From: Pseudomonadota bacterium
GTDB taxonomy: Bacteria > Desulfobacterota > JAPLJL01
Direction: 5' to 3'
Length of the DNA: 5,419 nt
Assembly (NCBI GenBank): GCA_026388615.1
Contig: JAPLJL010000113.1
Coordinates: 1 to 5,419, forward strand
In this document: positions 4,998-5,419 of the stretch, one piece after another
Layout of the letters: the number at the start of each line of letters is the position of its first letter
Numbering within the stretch: the first letter of the stretch is position 1
Notes under the pieces: model-generated
Database searches by the model: none
Seen by the model: only the letters and a program-made list of their open reading frames with translations
Told to the model about the DNA's origin: nothing
Program-made: the position numbers and the translations under genes

Positions 4998-5207
4998 ATG
5001 GAAGAAAAGGCATTATTGGACCTCATGACGATTACCGGCCGGTCTGATCGCACCAAGTTCAGGCACCAAGTATTGAATCCTTTGCTTGAAATGGGTTTTA
5101 TCGAGATGACCATTCCCGACAAGCCGCGGAGTTCTAAACAGCGTTATAAAATAACGGATCTCGGGCTTAAAATGCTCAACCAATTGAAAGAAAAAAAGTC
5201 GGAATGA
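4998..5207 (+). CDS. Orphan winged-helix C-terminal module, probable gene remnant or silent tail
   Basis: This 69-residue open frame aligns without gaps to the C-terminal winged helix of the preceding gene: EMTIPDKPRSSKQRYKIT here against EYTIPAKPNSRLQKYRLT there, with LLDLMTITGRSDRTKFRHQVL matching the recognition-helix region. It is therefore the tail of a second AlbA_2-type protein without its N-terminal domains. The frame is open further upstream (QVEILHKC precedes Met1), which resembles the QV-rich linkers of related proteins. No Shine-Dalgarno precedes ATG 4998. An ATG at 4930 overlapping the previous stop encodes MTAQVTAPSQDQVGTKS in another frame and ends at 5028. The DNA of the two tails is only moderately similar, so this is not a recent duplication. 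It may be translated as a tiny DNA-binding protein, but a pseudogene or exchange cassette is likelier. Confidence 0.6.
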   Translation: MEEKALLDLMTITGRSDRTKFRHQVLNPLLEMGFIEMTIPDKPRSSKQRYKITDLGLKMLNQLKEKKSE

Positions 5208-5258
5208 ATTTGCAATCCGGGGACGGGAAAAGCCATTGGTGTTATTGTTAGGACAACA

Positions 5259-5339
5259 AAGGGCAGGGGGCGCGGGCGGAATTGCAGGAAAGATTGAATC
5301 TATCCAAATATCATGAATTAAAGAACCTCCTAAAATAAA
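5259..5339 (+). promoter_or_regulatory. Shared 5' leader element, copy 2 (before the ORF6N gene)
   Basis: This is the second copy of the element at 3346-3427, in the same orientation. It starts 81 bases before ATG 5340, against 82 bases in copy 1. Identity is highest in the first 37 bases and fades towards the start codon. CCTCC (5326-5330) lies just upstream of the ATG, the opposite of a Shine-Dalgarno, so initiation here is unusual or relies on the leader. Confidence 0.75.
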
Positions 5340-5419
5340 ATGAACAAAGCGATAATCCCCGTTGAGTATATCGAGAGCAAGATCCTATTTATCCGGGGAC
5401 AGCGGGTTATGCTCGATTC
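5340..5419 (+). CDS. ORF6N-domain protein (phage-type DNA-binding regulator), 5' part only
   Basis: Twenty-six codons are present before the window ends. They read IPVEYIESKILFIRGQRVMLD from residue 6, a close match to the start of the ORF6N domain (typically P-x-E-x-I-x-x-x-I-x-x-I-R-G-x-x-V-M-L-D). ORF6N proteins occur in phages, prophages and chromosomal accessory islands and are thought to bind DNA, often as antirepressor-like regulators. The start at 5340 is supported by the domain beginning within ten residues of it. The gene shares its leader with the AlbA_2 gene. No Shine-Dalgarno is present. The rest of the protein and its C-terminal domain are not visible. Confidence 0.8.
   Translation, partial: MNKAIIPVEYIESKILFIRGQRVMLD

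Noticed and set aside
3301..5260. Longer similarity upstream of the two leader copies
   Set aside because: Some matching words exist (GGTATTATT versus GGTGTTATT) but their distances to the leader differ by more than 25 bases, so they are not part of the repeat.

Overview
The window looks like chromosomal sequence from an uncultured Gram-negative bacterium, most plausibly a Desulfobacterota ('Deltaproteobacteria') or similar lineage. The basis is gene style plus the intergenic palindromes of the GTCATT...AATC type, which are common in such genomes. This is inference; there is no rRNA or marker gene to settle it. All recognisable genes are on the + strand. Coding sequence is GC-rich and the spacers are AT-rich and full of short repeats.

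Region 1 (1-2777) is a small metabolic block. A FabK/nitronate-monooxygenase-type flavoprotein (93-1037) is followed by a 277-base repeat-filled spacer. Next come an extended short-chain dehydrogenase of the 3beta-HSD-like type (1315-2394) and a three-helix membrane protein (2394-2777) whose ATG overlaps the dehydrogenase stop by one base. The last two are clearly cotranscribed. Their joint role is not known; lipid or isoprenoid-type oxidoreduction is a reasonable guess.

Region 2 (2778-3427) is 650 bases with no gene. It holds a heptamer array, a GTAG-preceded terminator hairpin, two more heptamer arrays, five same-orientation palindromes that begin GTCATT or GTTATT, and an octamer array. It ends in an ~82-base leader that sits directly against the next start codon.

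Region 3 (3428-5419) is accessory. An AlbA_2 (Schlafen-type) plus GHKL-type ATPase-like protein carries a perfect five-copy QPES linker and a C-terminal winged helix (3428-4933). Directly behind it lies a second, orphan copy of the same winged-helix module (4998-5207). It is separated from the first by 11-bp repeats that put it out of frame. A gene start for an ORF6N-domain phage-type regulator (5340-) then runs off the window.

The most interesting signal is that the same leader (57 of 65 aligned bases identical by my count) lies immediately upstream of both the AlbA_2 gene and the ORF6N gene. Together with the orphan swappable tail, this suggests a modular family of accessory cassettes sharing a 5' element: either a common regulatory/translation leader or a recombination site. 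The linkers and spacers carry several unrelated 7-, 8-, 9-, 11- and 12-bp tandem arrays, so the locus looks prone to slippage and module exchange.
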